Below, one piece after another: positions 1 through 14,747 of a stretch of 64,000 bases of DNA. This DNA comes from Thamnidium elegans. Its lineage: Eukaryota; Mucoromycota; Mucoromycetes; Mucorales; Mucoraceae. The first letter of the stretch is position 1, and each line of letters begins with the position of its first letter. The DNA lies in assembly GCA_025201345.1 (NCBI GenBank), contig JAIXMG010000008.1, positions 1,240,001-1,304,000 of the forward strand. The letters are read 5' to 3'. Under the pieces are notes generated by a model. The model was not told where the DNA came from, did no database searches, and saw only the letters and a list, made by a program, of their open reading frames with translations. A program made the translations under genes and the position numbers.

Positions 1-59
1 TTTTTTTATGAGTATCAAACAAACAAACAAACAAAAAACTAATATTTTTTTTTAACAAG

Positions 60-1176
60 TGCCTTTCCAATATTACGGCTGCTTTAGGACCTGGTTTTAT
101 TCAGTACGTTGACCCTGTGTTTTCAAGATGCGTAAAACTTATTTCTTCTACCTTACAAGAACAAATGATGGCAGACCAAAATCCGGAAAAAATAGTTCCA
201 AACGTAGAGTTCTTAATTGCAGCACTTGATTTATTATCTGGTATAGTACAAGGTCTGGGGGCCACGATTGAACCATTGATTGCACAAACAAACCCACCAT
301 TATTATCGTTACTAGCCAACTGTATTCATGTAAGTCATATTACCCTTTCTCCTTAAAAAAAAAAAAAAAAAAAAAAAAATTAAAAAAGAAAATTTAGGAC
401 CCCGTTTCAGAAGTTCTTCAGTCTACATTTGCATTACTTGGAGATATTGCAGTAGCTAGTTTTCAATCACTTGTGCCTTACCTTCACACGATTATTCAAG
501 AAATGATCCAAATACTGTGCAATCGAGATTACATTATTTCGATCAGTGTTTATAACAATGTGATTTGGGCGCTAGGAGAAATAGTGATTCGGTGGGAAAG
601 CAAGCAAGAAGTAGAAGCATATATTCCTAGCTTAATACAAGTTGTATTACCCCTTTTAACGCATCCCAATGTACCAGCCTCGATTCATGAAAATGCAATG
701 ATTGCATTAGGAAGATTGGGCCTGGTGTGTCCAAGGCTGTTGAGCGTTCATCTGGAAAAGTTTATTAAGCCTTGGTTGGAAACTTCGTTGTCGGTCCGAG
801 AAGGGGAAGAGAAGGAAACGGCATTCCGAGGTCTGTGTGCAATTATAAAGTTAAACGCACAGGACGCACACGAAGTAAGTTCAAGAAAAATGGGTTGTCT
901 ATATTTAGTAGTTAATCTTGTTTTTTTTTAATTGTAGCAGCTTGCATTGTTATTGGTTGCAATTTCTATTTGGCGAACACCTTCATCTTCTTTATTGGTC
1001 GATTTGAATCATGTAAGCAAGAAAGGATTATATAAGCTACCATTTTATTTATTTTTTTGTTGTTGTAGGTTGTAAAAGGGTATTATCGTATCTCTAGTAG
1101 AGACCAATGGGACAATGCGTTTAATAACTTGAGTTCAGAAGCTCAAACTCAAATTCTAAAGATATTGGCACTATAA
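60..1176 (+). CDS. Transportin (karyopherin beta-2), C-terminal part, 5' truncated by window
   Basis: Nuclear import receptor of the importin-beta superfamily that carries PY-NLS cargo such as RNA-binding proteins through nuclear pores. Four exons are visible with GT-AG borders and consistent phase: 60-329, 398-874, 938-1012 and 1069-1176, giving about 309 residues to the stop. The sequence is a run of HEAT helices. Diagnostic stretches are ALDLLSGIVQGLG, STFALLGDIAVASF, NNVIWALGEI and the tail WDNAFNNLSSEAQTQ, which match the last third of Kap104/TNPO1. The beginning of the gene lies upstream of the window, behind the acceptor at 58-59. The gene runs in the same direction as the calcium pump, whose start is 349 bp after this stop. 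The family call is secure; the paralogue (TNPO1-like versus TNPO2-like) is not resolvable here. Confidence 0.88.
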
Positions 1177-1239
1177 AAAAGCTGGACTTTAAACCCTCTT
1201 CGACCCTGAATTTTTTCTTTACCCTTTTTATTAGTTGCA

Positions 1240-1270
<31 letters not shown>

Positions 1271-1525
1271 ATACAAGTTGATCTTGTTTTTATATCGTTT
1301 ACACACCCTTATACCTTTTCTTTTAATAACTAATATATACTTTATTCTGTACACTTTTCGTATAAAAAAAAAAATAACATGTTCTATTTTGCTGAAAAAA
1401 ATAAAAAAATTATGTAATAATATTAAGCTTTTTTTTTTAAAGAGTGTGTACGACTTGCAATTAGTAATTTAAGTGAACTTCTTTTTCTCTACGTTTTTTC
1501 CTCTTTTCTTTTTATTGTTGACTAA

Positions 1526-4836
<3,311 letters not shown>

Positions 4837-5189
4837 AAAAAAAGAAAAAAAAAGATAAATCTGTTCAACTTTGTATTTATACCTAATCTTTAATAATAAT
4901 TTAATCACTAATAATAAATAAAATATCTATATAATAATACTTTAAAATATTAGCGTTCTTTGTCTTTTTAAATATATTCAGTAAGATATCTAATTTTAAA
5001 GATATGTGAATTTGCGGAGTTTTTATTAAAGTAGATCACTCAGTTACAGATACCTTTCAAGTTTAAAGAAACTACGCAAATTAGCATTAAAAAGAGTACA
5101 TTTATGACGATTATTCGATAAAAAAATTACTTTGTAATCTCACATGTAAACGTATTACGATATTTTTAAGAAAAAAACAAAAAATATAT
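4837..5189. other. Intergenic, no gene seen
   Basis: Convergent space between the calcium-pump stop codon and the minus-strand tRNA. It is AT-rich, with short A and T runs and no open frame of note. The A-rich stretch at about 5168-5187 is a T run on the minus strand and fits an RNA polymerase III terminator for the tRNA. Confidence 0.6.
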
Positions 5190-5262
5190 TGGAGTAGCTG
5201 GGCGTCGATCCCAGTGCCTCTCACATGCTAAGCGAGCGCTCTACCATTTGAGCTACAACCCC
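5190..5262 (-). tRNA. tRNA-Ala (anticodon AGC)
   Basis: Read on the minus strand this folds as a 72-nt cloverleaf plus discriminator A. Acceptor strand GGGGTTG pairs with CTACTCC (one G-U and one T-T in the seven pairs). The D arm is GCTC/GAGC. The anticodon stem CTCGC/GTGAG encloses loop TTAGCAT. The T arm CTGGG/CCCAG has loop ATCGACG. The anticodon AGC, read as inosine at position 34, decodes GCU/GCC/GCA alanine codons. There is no intron. A T-rich stretch (A-rich on the plus strand) follows within a few nt and can serve as the Pol III terminator. The internal A box (TAGCTCAAATGG) and B box (GGATCGACGCC) are recognisable. The B box differs from the canonical GGTTCGANTCC at two positions, so expression is likely but not certain. 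Confidence 0.9.
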
Positions 5263-5599
5263 TTTTGTTACACGAAAATAGCCTAATTTTAGCGCCCATA
5301 TCCTAAAGAAAAAAATCCGGGAAAATATTTTTCTAACTCTTGCAATAAAGAGGTTACAGAGGCATCCAAACAATCATTTTAAAGCGACAAGACTAAGCGT
5401 TTTAACGATACTAAAAATGTATCTATATGTTTGCTATATCTCGAGTAAACAAACTTCAAATTTAGCAACTAGATACACCACTAATACTACAGACACCACA
5501 TAGACTACTGACACTACACATAGCTATGTTCACTACACAAAGTACATTTTGTTTATAGTTGCGTCGTATAAAACAACATCTTTTGAACATATTTAATTA

Positions 5600-6170
5600 A
5601 AGGATTAATGCTCTATGATGTGTTCCTGATTTTATATCGATTTTTTAAAAAGATCGGTACGAAAGTCATTAATTTTTTTTTAAAACTCGGACAAAAGGTT
5701 GGTAGTAGTTTTCAAACATCTACTACTTGGAGTTTAAGAAACAAAAATATGTCATTTAAAATAGAATTCGAAAGCCAAGAACCTACGCTTTCGAATAAAA
5801 CTATTAATTAAGAATAATATCACTAAAAAAAAATTACAATATTCAGTACATACAAACTACAGCTGCTGGGCAGAAAATGCTAATTAGTTTTTCATAAAAA
5901 AAAATAATATGCAATAGAGCGACTGATTATCAACAGTTTTTATTAAGCAATAATAGTACTACGATTTTCGTAGAATTTATACAAATTTTCAAAAAAGGTC
6001 GGTACGAAAAGTACATAAATATTTACTTGAAATTCCTGAGAATGGTAGTAGTGATTTTCAAACATCTACTGCTCAATCTGTAAGAAACAAAAAGGTGTAA
6101 TTCCAAATATTATTCGAAAGCCAAGAATCTAAGCTTTATAATAACTACAAGTATTAAAAATAATATCACA
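5600..6170. repeat. Diverged direct duplication, period about 345 bp
   Basis: Two copies lie head to tail: about 5625-5815 and 5970-6170. Matching landmarks in the same order are CGGTACGAAA (5655 and 6000), GGTAGTAGT followed by TTTTCAAACATCTACT (about 5700 and 6043), AAGAAACAAAAA, and ATTCGAAAGCCAAGAA (5766 and 6111). Between landmarks the copies differ by substitutions and small indels, so the duplication is old. No convincing protein is encoded; the short open frame over the first copy is not preserved in the second. The region between the tRNA and this repeat (5263-5600) contains a CA-rich, ACTACA-like low-complexity stretch and no gene. Confidence 0.65.
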
Positions 6171-6204
6171 TATTTTCTATTTTTTTTTTTTTGGTATTCA
6201 TTTT

Positions 6205-6840
6205 TGACCATTTTTAATCATTTTGGGGGGTCAACCCCTTTTGGTTTTCGGATTTTTTTCACGTATTTTTTGCAATTACTCACAACATACTTTGCTTTTC
6301 TTTGTAAAAAAAATAATGATAATAAAGTACTCTTTTAGGCGCATCTAATCCTAATAAAAGTATATTTTTATTAAGAAAAACTAAGCGAGTGATCAACGTT
6401 TACAGACTTTTTTTTTTACTAAAATTCGAGTTAAGCGAAACTTAAAATAGCGTTTTCTCGTTCAGTTTTGGTTGTATCATTTTCATTAATAGGTAAACAA
6501 TAAAGGGCTTTTAAAGATCTGTAGTCGTTGCTATAAACAAAAATAGTAATAAAAAAATATATTTTACGTAATCACGTAAATGAAAAAATCGAAAAATTGT
6601 GTGTCATTTTTTCCAAAAAAAAAAAAAAAAAAAAGTTATTTTTAAACGGTGATTACTCTTTCAATTTTTGAATTAAAAATCTGATTAAAATGGGTTAGAT
6701 GCGTCTAAACGAGTACTTCACTATCCTTGTTTTTTACACAAAGAAAGACAAATTGGATCCATAGTAATCGTAAAAAAACTATGATTTTTGGCCAAAAAAC
6801 AAAAGGGGTTGACCCCCAAAAATGAAAAAAAGCAAAAAAG
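6205..6840. mobile_element. Miniature inverted-repeat transposon, about 630 bp with about 140-bp imperfect terminal inverted repeats
   Basis: The left arm (about 6205-6350) and right arm (about 6690-6840) are reverse complements along most of their length. Both carry the palindromic tip GGGGTCAACCCC followed by TTTTG (about 6225-6243 and 6800-6818). Further inward both carry a CTTTCTTTGT-type block, an AAAGTACTC block and TTTAGRCGCATCTAA (left 6333-6349, right 6694-6708). The core encodes no protein. A related one-armed copy lies at about 14430-14747, which shows this is a dispersed family and not a chance hairpin. No transposase and no clean target-site duplication is visible, so the element is non-autonomous and its superfamily is undetermined. 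It ends about 240 bp before the start codon of the mitochondrial AspRS gene. Confidence 0.75.
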
Positions 6841-7082
6841 TACGTTTTTATCTTTTTAATCAAAGATATATTCGAAACAACTATTTTATATTATGCAACT
6901 TGGGTTTAAAATGCGTTTCCTGTATCGTAATAAATTAAAAACGATTATTTATTATAGCTGCTAAAAATTAGTAATGATTTTGCTGCAGCATTTTTTTTAA
7001 ATCCCAGTTAAAAAACGACTCTTTTTTTTTACGAGGGTCGCGCCATTTTTTTTTTGTATACTCTTTACTTAAAACAAACGAC

Positions 7083-9366
7083 ATGAGCTCTCGTTTCGGT
7101 AGAATTGCTTTCATAGCAAACAGAGTCGGCTTATCCAGACACCAAGTTTTACTTCGACCTACAATTTCACTTGTCAATTCGGCACAATGTCAAGTACGTA
7201 AAGTAAGCAGTACATCAATCGTCCGAGAACAATATTTACAAGGATACAAAGATAACGAAAGATATCATGGTACGTAGATTATTTTTTTTTATTTTTGGGA
7301 AAAAAAAAAAAATGACAGTTTATATTTAGGTGAATACCCTAACCGTACACATTATTGTGGCGAGTTACGTGCATCAAACGAAGGAGAAAAAGTTGTATTA
7401 TGTGGTTGGGCACAATCTTCCAGGTACGAAAAAAAAAAAGAAGATAATTATGCAATATTAAATAGTAGAATAGAGACATGTCTCAAGATTTGATTTTCTT
7501 GCCATTAAGAGATCACAGCGGTGTTACACAACTTGTCTATAGAGATCCAAATAACGAACAACTTAAATCACAAATCCAATCATTATCAGCAGAAAGTGTT
7601 GTATGTGTTGAAGGTATTGTTCGTAAGAGACCTGATGGTATGTCCAATAAAAAACAAGGTTCTGGTGATGTCGAAGTAGAGATTTCCAAATTGTATTGTT
7701 TAAATCCTGCTACACCTACTTTACCTTTCTGGCCCAACCAAGTACAAATGGTAAATTATCTTTATTTATTTTTGGTATTGTAAAAACTAACGTTAAATAG
7801 CCAAATGAAGAAGTTAGACTTCGTTACCGTTATTTAGATTTACGTAGTGACCAACTTCAACACAATATTCGTCTTAGATCACTTACAGCCAACACAGTTC
7901 GAAATTATTTGACTGAGAATGGATTTACAGAGATTGAGACACCTACATTATTTAAATCTACACCTGAAGGTGCTCGAGAATTTATTGTACCTACTAGAAA
8001 GAGAGGTCAATTTTATGCTTTACCTCAAAGTCCTCAACAGGTATATACATGTATATATATATATATATATAAAAAGGAGGGCAGTAATATAACATATATT
8101 TTTTTTATGTAGCATAAACAAATGTTGATGGCTGCTGGATTTGATCGTTATTTTCAAATTGCTAGATGTTTTAGAGATGAGGATTTAAGAGCTGATCGTC
8201 AGCCAGAATTTACTCAAGTAAATTTTTAAAAAAAAGATATATATGAAGTAAAAAGTAACCATCCTTTTTTTTATATGTAGATTGATTTAGAAATGTCATT
8301 TATTAAAATTAAAGATATTCAAAATATTATTGAAGGCATGGTGACATCAATTTGGGATAAAGCATTAGGAAGAAAGTTAACCAAGAAAAGTTTCCCTCAT
8401 ATGACATACAACGAAGCCATGTCTTGCTACGGATCTGATAAACCTGATATTCGATTTGACATGAAGATTAACGAAATTGGAACCTATCTTGGAGATATTA
8501 TTAAAGACAGTTCTGTTGACTGTATGGTGGTTAAAAAGGGCTCTTCCGTTTCCGGAGGTGAATTAAAAGCGATGCAAAACATATTGGATTTAACTGGTGA
8601 TAAAGATTTTGCGTTTGTCAAGATCAACGAAAACAATATTAATTCATGGCCATCCAAATGTGGTGCTCTTCGTCACTCACAGCGTATTGGAAGCATTGAA
8701 ACTGAATTAAATAAGAAACTTGATATTGAACAAGGTGATTTGGTTGTGGTTCATAAGAGACAAAAGTATCTTTATGGTGGTAATACAACTATGGGTCGCG
8801 TTCGTTTACACCTTTCCAATTTATTGCAAGATAAGGGTCTTTTAAAATTAGATGATGAAAAATACAAGTTTTTGTGGGTAGAATCTTTCCCTCTCTTTAC
8901 ACCTGATGAACAAGGTGTCCGTACATGGCAAGCAACGCATCATCCATTTACTGCTCCGTTTGATGAGGATATTCCGTTATTAGCTACTGAACCAGAAAAA
9001 GTAAGAGGTCAACATTACGATTTGGTATTAAACGGTATGGAAATTGGTGGCGGATCAATTCGTATCCATTCACCTGTGATGCAAACATTTATTTTGGAAA
9101 AGGTGTTGCAGTTAGAGAAATATGAGTATAAACGATTTGATCATTTGATTGATGCGCTTGGTGGTGGGTGTCCTCCTCACGGTGGTATCGCTTTAGGCTT
9201 TGATAGATTGATGTCTATCTTGACTGAATCGAAATCTATTCGTGATGTCATTGCGTTCCCTAAAGCTGCGGGCGGTAAAGACTTTGTTGTCAATAGTCCT
9301 TCAGAAGTTACTACAAAGCAACTTGAAGAATATGGTCTTCAATTATCTAATATTGAAAAAGAGTAA
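7083..9366 (+). CDS. MSD1: Aspartyl-tRNA synthetase, mitochondrial (bacterial-type class II)
   Basis: Charges mitochondrial tRNA-Asp. Six exons (7083-7269, 7330-7423, 7474-7750, 7801-8040, 8113-8217, 8281-9366) give 662 residues. The first about 50 residues are rich in Arg and Ser and free of acidic clusters ([20 protein letters not shown]), as expected of a mitochondrial presequence. They are followed by an OB-fold anticodon-binding domain ([23 protein letters not shown]). Motif 2 is [20 protein letters not shown] and motif 3 is [14 protein letters not shown]. The insertion between motifs 2 and 3 (GAD-type domain, about residues 350-480) marks the bacterial or organellar type and excludes the cytosolic enzyme. 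The start was chosen as the first ATG that begins the presequence. The symbol follows the yeast orthologue by family logic. Confidence 0.93.
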
Positions 9367-11823
9367 AAGCATATATATATATATATAAACTGTAACATAA
9401 AAATAATAAATTGCCCTTCTGATTTTCCTAAACTTTACTTCTTTACTTCTCTCATAAAATATTTCCTATTATTCTGTATAGACATGAGTTTTAAGGTTGC
9501 TCTCAAGTGGCCTGTACAGGCTGTAATTCTTTAGTAACTTTGTGTAATATTGTGTGATGATTACGTCATCTTGGAGTGGCAATACCAATTTCGCTTCGCT
9601 AGTCATGTGGATGTATCCCCTGAAAAAATTGTTTGTAATGTACAGCGTAAAAGTAATAAGATTCGTGTCATGCTACGAGAAAAAAAGTATTTGCTACGAC
9701 TATTATAAATTGAGAGATAATATATTTACATTATATAATATAAATGAATGACAGAGAAAGTTCTTCTTTGTTCACCGCAACTCCAACCCCTTCTTCTTTT
9801 TTTATATTGACTACAAAGAGTATTTTCTTTACAATTTGTCTAAGGACAAGTTGCAGTTTTTTTTTTTCAGTTCTAATCGTATACTGAAAGTTCGAGACAA
9901 AAGTATCTTTTTTTTATACTGAGAACTATATAGTTTTATTTACGCCCAACTAAAATTCATGTATTACTTGTATTTTTTTTTAAAAAAAAGAGAATATATA
10001 TTCAGTGTTGGTTAGGCTATAGAATAGCTATGAGCAATATAATATGTATAGAACATATTAAAGAGAGAGAGGGAGTACAGATGATAAAGCCAATAACCAG
10101 TAATTAGAACTTTTTATAAAATTCGAATTTACTGTTACATCTGTGCCTTGAAGATCCACTATGGTTATAACACTTTAAAGAAAATGTGTGCAACAGATTC
10201 TTAATCATTTATTTGTAGTTATTAATACAGGTAAGGGATCTGTATAAAAATGTGCAGTACCTCGTTTTTTTTTCTGTCACTCCTCAACTAGGCAGTGTAT
10301 ATATATTGAATGACATTATTTAAGAAGGAAAGAGGTTCTAGAACTACTGTTTACATTAAAAATCTCTATTATCTGTTTGTTATGTAATATCAGAAAAACC
10401 CATCATGATGGTAAAGGGGGATCTATCTGTTGGGATTGATTTTTTGACTGATTCTCGGATACAGTTACGGATATAATATGCTGCAGTTATATTACAGAAT
10501 CAAGGTTTCCATGGACACTTTTACGAGAAAAAAAAACAGGTTTTAAACTGTTTGTATTCGTGTAACTTTTAACTATAAATATTTATTCTAAATCGTATGT
10601 ATACTTACAAGGTTAGACAAGTATACATTCATTTCCTTCATAATGATTTATATATAAAACTCTTATGAAGAAAACATTGACAACATGCTTGGTTTAAATA
10701 CAATTTATGACAGTCGGGGTTTTTTTCTTGTACGACAGTTTTCGGGATCGTGTACCTTTTGTGAGACCTTGAACAAATAGAGTGAATAAGGAAACCTTCC
10801 GAAAATAAAACACTAAAAAGCGGCATCATCTGAGACACACTTGATGACTTTTTGCTTGGGAACAGCCTTAGTGGCACATAACTTTTTCTTTTTTTCTTTA
10901 CCACGTTTCTGGTGTTATTATTAAAGATGCTTGTAGTACCATAAATGCAACTTTTAAAAAGATGTATATAAAAGAGTCCACTTGTAAAAAAAGGTTTTGT
11001 GCTACAAAAACCATGCATACTATAGTGTCCGTACCTGACGCTTATTTAGGTTCACTATTAAAAAAAAAATACTATGACAGCATATTTACAGACAAATGAG
11101 GCCTACTAATAACATTATATTTACTATATTTGATCATGTTATTGCGTAGACAGTCAACATTGAATAAATAGGGTAAGCATGATAATTGCTTAGCTTTTAT
11201 AAATAAAGTCTTGGCCATTTTGTTGTTGGCTGTGCTTAGGCTTACCCATGGCTGAGAGAGATCGTGAGTAAGGGTACAGTGACCTTTTTTTTTTTTTCAT
11301 TACAGATGCGGCGCATAAAATATATACTTAGTAGATTGGGACGGAAGAAGAAAAGGGTGATTTGTTCTACACGCCCTACACTATTTTTATTAAATGGTAC
11401 CTTATTTACTACTTTGTTATACGCACATGACCCTGTTTTTCATGTCATAATCTAATTTATCAAATGATAACACACAGGAAATGATACAGTTTTAACAAAT
11501 TTATTTTTTATTGTTGCACAGAAACAATCAGAAAAAGAGTGACGCGAGGATGCCATAATATAAGTATATATCAAAGTTAGAAGGTCATCATAACATTTTC
11601 TTTCTCATAAAGTTACAAAAAAGAGGGGGGAAAAAGTAACCAGAAACTGAAATAGGAGAGCCATATCTTAATAAGGAGAATAAATTATATTCATTTATTA
11701 CGTTTGAAAAAAGATAATGAGCGTGTGACGGCTCCCTTTAAATGACTAAAAAAAAAACTAAAATAGAATTTTTATTGTTCAGAACATTATCCTTTTTCTT
11801 CTTCTTTTCGCTAATCATACACA
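9367..11823. other. 2.4-kb intergenic region, no supported gene
   Basis: Holds an (AT)n run just after the AspRS stop (about 9371-9387) and many short homopolymers. Open frames here, including a minus-strand one at 10638-11018, show no recognisable motif, no splice context and no coding-like composition. I see no tRNA or known snRNA signature. The last 120 bp should contain the promoter of the Sho1-like gene; no clear TATA box stands out. Confidence 0.5.
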
Positions 11824-12998
11824 ATGCCTCCCATTGCTGACAATGTCTTTTTATTATCAACTTTAATATTATCTGCTGTAAGACCCTTTTTTTTTTTTTT
11901 TTTTTTTTTTTCATAATAAACTTTTAAAACTTAATTTCTTTATTTTATATATGTATACAGTGTGGTTGGCTTATAGCTTTTGTTGGTGCCTGCGTTTTTA
12001 GACGAGGTCTTTCGGGTGGTGCATGGTGGATTATTATATATGAACTTCTTTTAGTAATGGGAACTGGTTTTGTGTTACTGACAAATACATTTTCACAATA
12101 TAGATTAGTGGTAAATAATAATAATAATAATAATAATAAAAGAAGTAACAAACTAAACTCTTATATGTGCATGTAGATGTTGACCTTTTTAGCTACCAGT
12201 ATTGCTATGGTAACTTCTCAACTTGATTATGCTTTACCTACAACAAAATTTGTTGCTCAATATAAGGCTGGTGCTGGTGCTTATGCTGCAGGCTACATTA
12301 TTTTGATTGTTATCCAAGTAAAGTGTGGCCTTTTTTATATACATATATAGTTTTTTTATTTATTTATTTTTAAAAAAAAAACTAATTATTTTATATAGTT
12401 TTTATGGGTTCTTGTATTTGGTAGCGAAGCTGATAGTTACTTTGGTAAATACGCACCAAAATACTACGGAAATATAGTTGGTATTGTAGCACCACATCAC
12501 CAACCATTACAGGCACAACAATCATCTCAACCACAATATGAAATGACAGGCGATAAAACTATTTTAACAGATTCAGCTGCTCCTTATGGTACCGCATACC
12601 ATACTACTTCACCTACAGCTCATCCTGCAACAGCTATAGTAGAACCTAATAACAATAATATGCCAACCGAACCAACTGCGTTAAATCAACAACAAATCGA
12701 ATACAGAGAAAAAGTACAGGCTTTACATGCTTGTAAGTTACACACAGAAAAAAAATATTGTTTTTGTTGTTAATAATATTATTTTAGATCAAGCAAATCC
12801 TGAAGACCCGAATGAATTAAGTTTTGCTAAAGGTGAAATGTTGGACATCGTTGATAGAAATGGTAATTGGTGGCAGGCACGTAAACCAGATGGTACTGTT
12901 GGTATCATTCCAAGTAATTATGTAAGTTTTTATCCTTTTTTTTATATTATTATGTCAAGATATTAAACTTTCTTTATTAGTTTGGAGCATCAGCATAA
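11824..12998 (+). CDS. SHO1: Sho1-type osmosensor: four membrane segments plus C-terminal SH3 domain
   Basis: Plasma-membrane adaptor that feeds the HOG MAP-kinase cascade and filamentous-growth signalling through an SH3 domain that binds proline-rich Pbs2-type kinases. Six exons (11824-11877, 11961-12110, 12177-12317, 12399-12732, 12788-12921, 12981-12998) encode 276 residues. Four hydrophobic segments occupy about residues 7-30, 40-62, 69-90 and 98-122, including [16 protein letters not shown] and [19 protein letters not shown] polar, Gln/Thr/Pro-rich linker follows. The SH3 domain (about residues 223-273) has [23 protein letters not shown] and IPSNY, the complete ligand-binding signature. 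The last exon codes for only five residues. The length is close to yeast Sho1, with a shorter linker. Assignment rests on the 4-TM plus SH3 architecture and is strong. Confidence 0.93.
12114..12140 (+). repeat. (AAT)n microsatellite in Sho1 intron
   Basis: About nine AAT units directly after the donor site of the second intron of the Sho1-like gene. Length polymorphism here would change intron length only. Confidence 0.8.
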
Positions 12999-13479
12999 AA
13001 AAAGGACGCAAACAAACACTTTCTTTTTTAAAATAACACAATGCATATTACCTTTTTTTCTTTCCCACTTGTATAATTTCCATTAATTTACATTCATTCT
13101 GTATTAGAAATCGTCTAATCAGTTGTCTAATAAATGTATCCCTCTCTGTCTAACCATTTAAGTGTATATATAAAAACACCCTTAGTTTACATAACCTTTA
13201 AGGAGCATACCCTATTTAATTAAGAAGTTTTGATATAGTGCCTCCAGTGCCAAATCACGTTTTTTTTTTTTGAAAACACCTTCATCTGCGCTTTTGGAAA
13301 AAGAGCATTATAGTAGTATACATTCCTCATGATGACTTAATAGATCACATCACCATAAAATAGTCTTCTTTCGGCTAAACATTTTTCATGTACTAAGAAA
13401 TACAAACTTTTTCTTTTCTGTATGTTCATCTTTTAAACGAACTTATAGCTTATATTCTTTTATTACTCTGCTTTTAGTA

Positions 13480-14330
13480 TTTTGTTTTCTTTATGTTCAT
13501 ACAAAAGGATACGGTTCAAATCAACCGTCGTATATAAGAGTACTACTTGCTCAAATATGTTCCACACGGCTGTTATATCGTATTGGGCTCGTTTTTTTTT
13601 TGTTTACTACTTTTACAAAGGTACACGGAGAGTAATATGCTGCCACTTTATTTTCTGAGCGTATGAATAATAACAATGAAGCGGGTTAGCAGATAGTAGA
13701 CAAAGAAAGTGGTGGAAGGACAGTAAATTTTACAAATGGAAATCGAAAGCTCAAAAGTTGTATCAGAGGACGACATCTACCGCCCCATTTTTCTTGTTTT
13801 TTAACCATAAATAAATAATCTAAAGTCTTTAATCAGTGGGACTACAAACGGTCTGGTGCTCATTACTCTTACTATCTCTTTTATTATCTGTTGTTTTTAC
13901 AGTTTTGATAATCTCCCCAAGCGAAGCAATGAGAAACCGTTACACTTATCGCTCTAAATAACATGGTGCCTTTTTGTTAAAAAATAAAAGTATTATAATC
14001 AAAAAAAATAAAAAAAATAAAAAAAAAAATCGGTAGCTTGTAAAGAAACAGAGACTTTATTTTTATGAAGAACTTTAACACACGTAATGACTAGCTGAGT
14101 CATTATGTCAAACACACCATCCAGTCTATTTAAGTCTTGAGGGTTGCGTGGGGGAGAAAAGAGGCCAGTAAACAAAAACGAGCCCAATATCTATACGAAT
14201 GGAGCCTGTTTGAGCAAGAAGCACTTTTACGCACGGAAGTTGCTTTGAATCGTATCTTTTTGTATGAACATAAAAAAAACACACTAAAAGCAAAATACAG
14301 ATTTATTCGTAATAAATCGGTACTTGTCAA
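13480..14330. repeat. Inverted pair of related coding-like fragments (arms about 13465-13615 and 14158-14310)
   Basis: The minus strand of the left arm and the plus strand of the right arm translate to related peptides in the same frame. Right arm: KRAQYLYEWSLFEQEALL then RTEVALNRIFLYEHKKNTLK. Left arm: KRAQYDITAVWNIFEQVVLL then YTTVDLNRILLYEHKENKIL. The match (KRAQY, FEQ, LL, T-V-LNRI, LYEHK) is stronger in protein than expected from the many silent DNA differences, so the shared ancestor was probably translated. The left copy soon meets a stop; the right copy is open from about 14137 to 14334. The 540 bp between the arms has no further match. I do not recognise the family. It could be a fragment of a mobile-element protein or a lineage-specific gene family. 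Confidence 0.55.
13616..14136. other. Spacer between the inverted fragments, no gene
   Basis: No open frame with recognisable content. It includes an A/T-rich simple stretch around 13999-14028. The flank before it (12999-13465) likewise contains only AT-rich sequence after the Sho1 stop codon. Confidence 0.5.
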
Positions 14331-14429
14331 ATAAAGCTGTAATTACAGACTTTAAATAGTACCATTAAAAAGTCGGGAAATGATCTTTTTGTCCAAGTCA
14401 CTCAGTAAAAATTAATCCTTTGGACTTAT

Positions 14430-14747
14430 TCATCTTTTTTTTGGGGGGGGGGGGCAACCCCTTTTGTTTTTCAATTTTTTTTTGCAATTACTCTCGATTC
14501 ATTCTGTTTTTCTTTATGGAAAAAACAATGATAATAAAGTGCTCTTTTAGACCTTAAAATGTCGATTTCTTTAAAGCGCAATTTCTCTCTCAGTTTCTGT
14601 TGTAGCACTTTAATTTATAAATAAACAATAAAGGATTTTTAATCGTTGCCAAGTATAAAAAACTACATTTTACGTAATCATGTAAATAAATAAAAACTCG
14701 GAAAAGTGTTACACAAAAACGCGTATCATTTTTCCAAATGTAATGAT
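14430..14747. mobile_element. Second, one-armed copy of the 6.2-kb miniature element
   Basis: Starts with a G run followed by CAACCCCTTTTGTTTTTC. It then follows the 6205-6620 sequence block by block: TTGCAATTACTC, TTTTTCTTTRTGGAAAAAA-like, AATGATAATAAAGTGCTC, AAACAATAAAGG, ATTTTACGTAATCATGTAAAT, and a final TATCATTTTTCCAAA. The opposite terminal arm is missing; sequence after about 14750 no longer aligns. The tip has lost the GGGGTCAACCCC palindrome through expansion of the G run. The partial copy confirms a dispersed family. Confidence 0.7.

Noticed and set aside
10638..11018. 126-codon minus-strand open frame
   Set aside because: No domain, no splice context, Cys/Ser/His-rich composition of random AT-rich sequence; no sign of selection.
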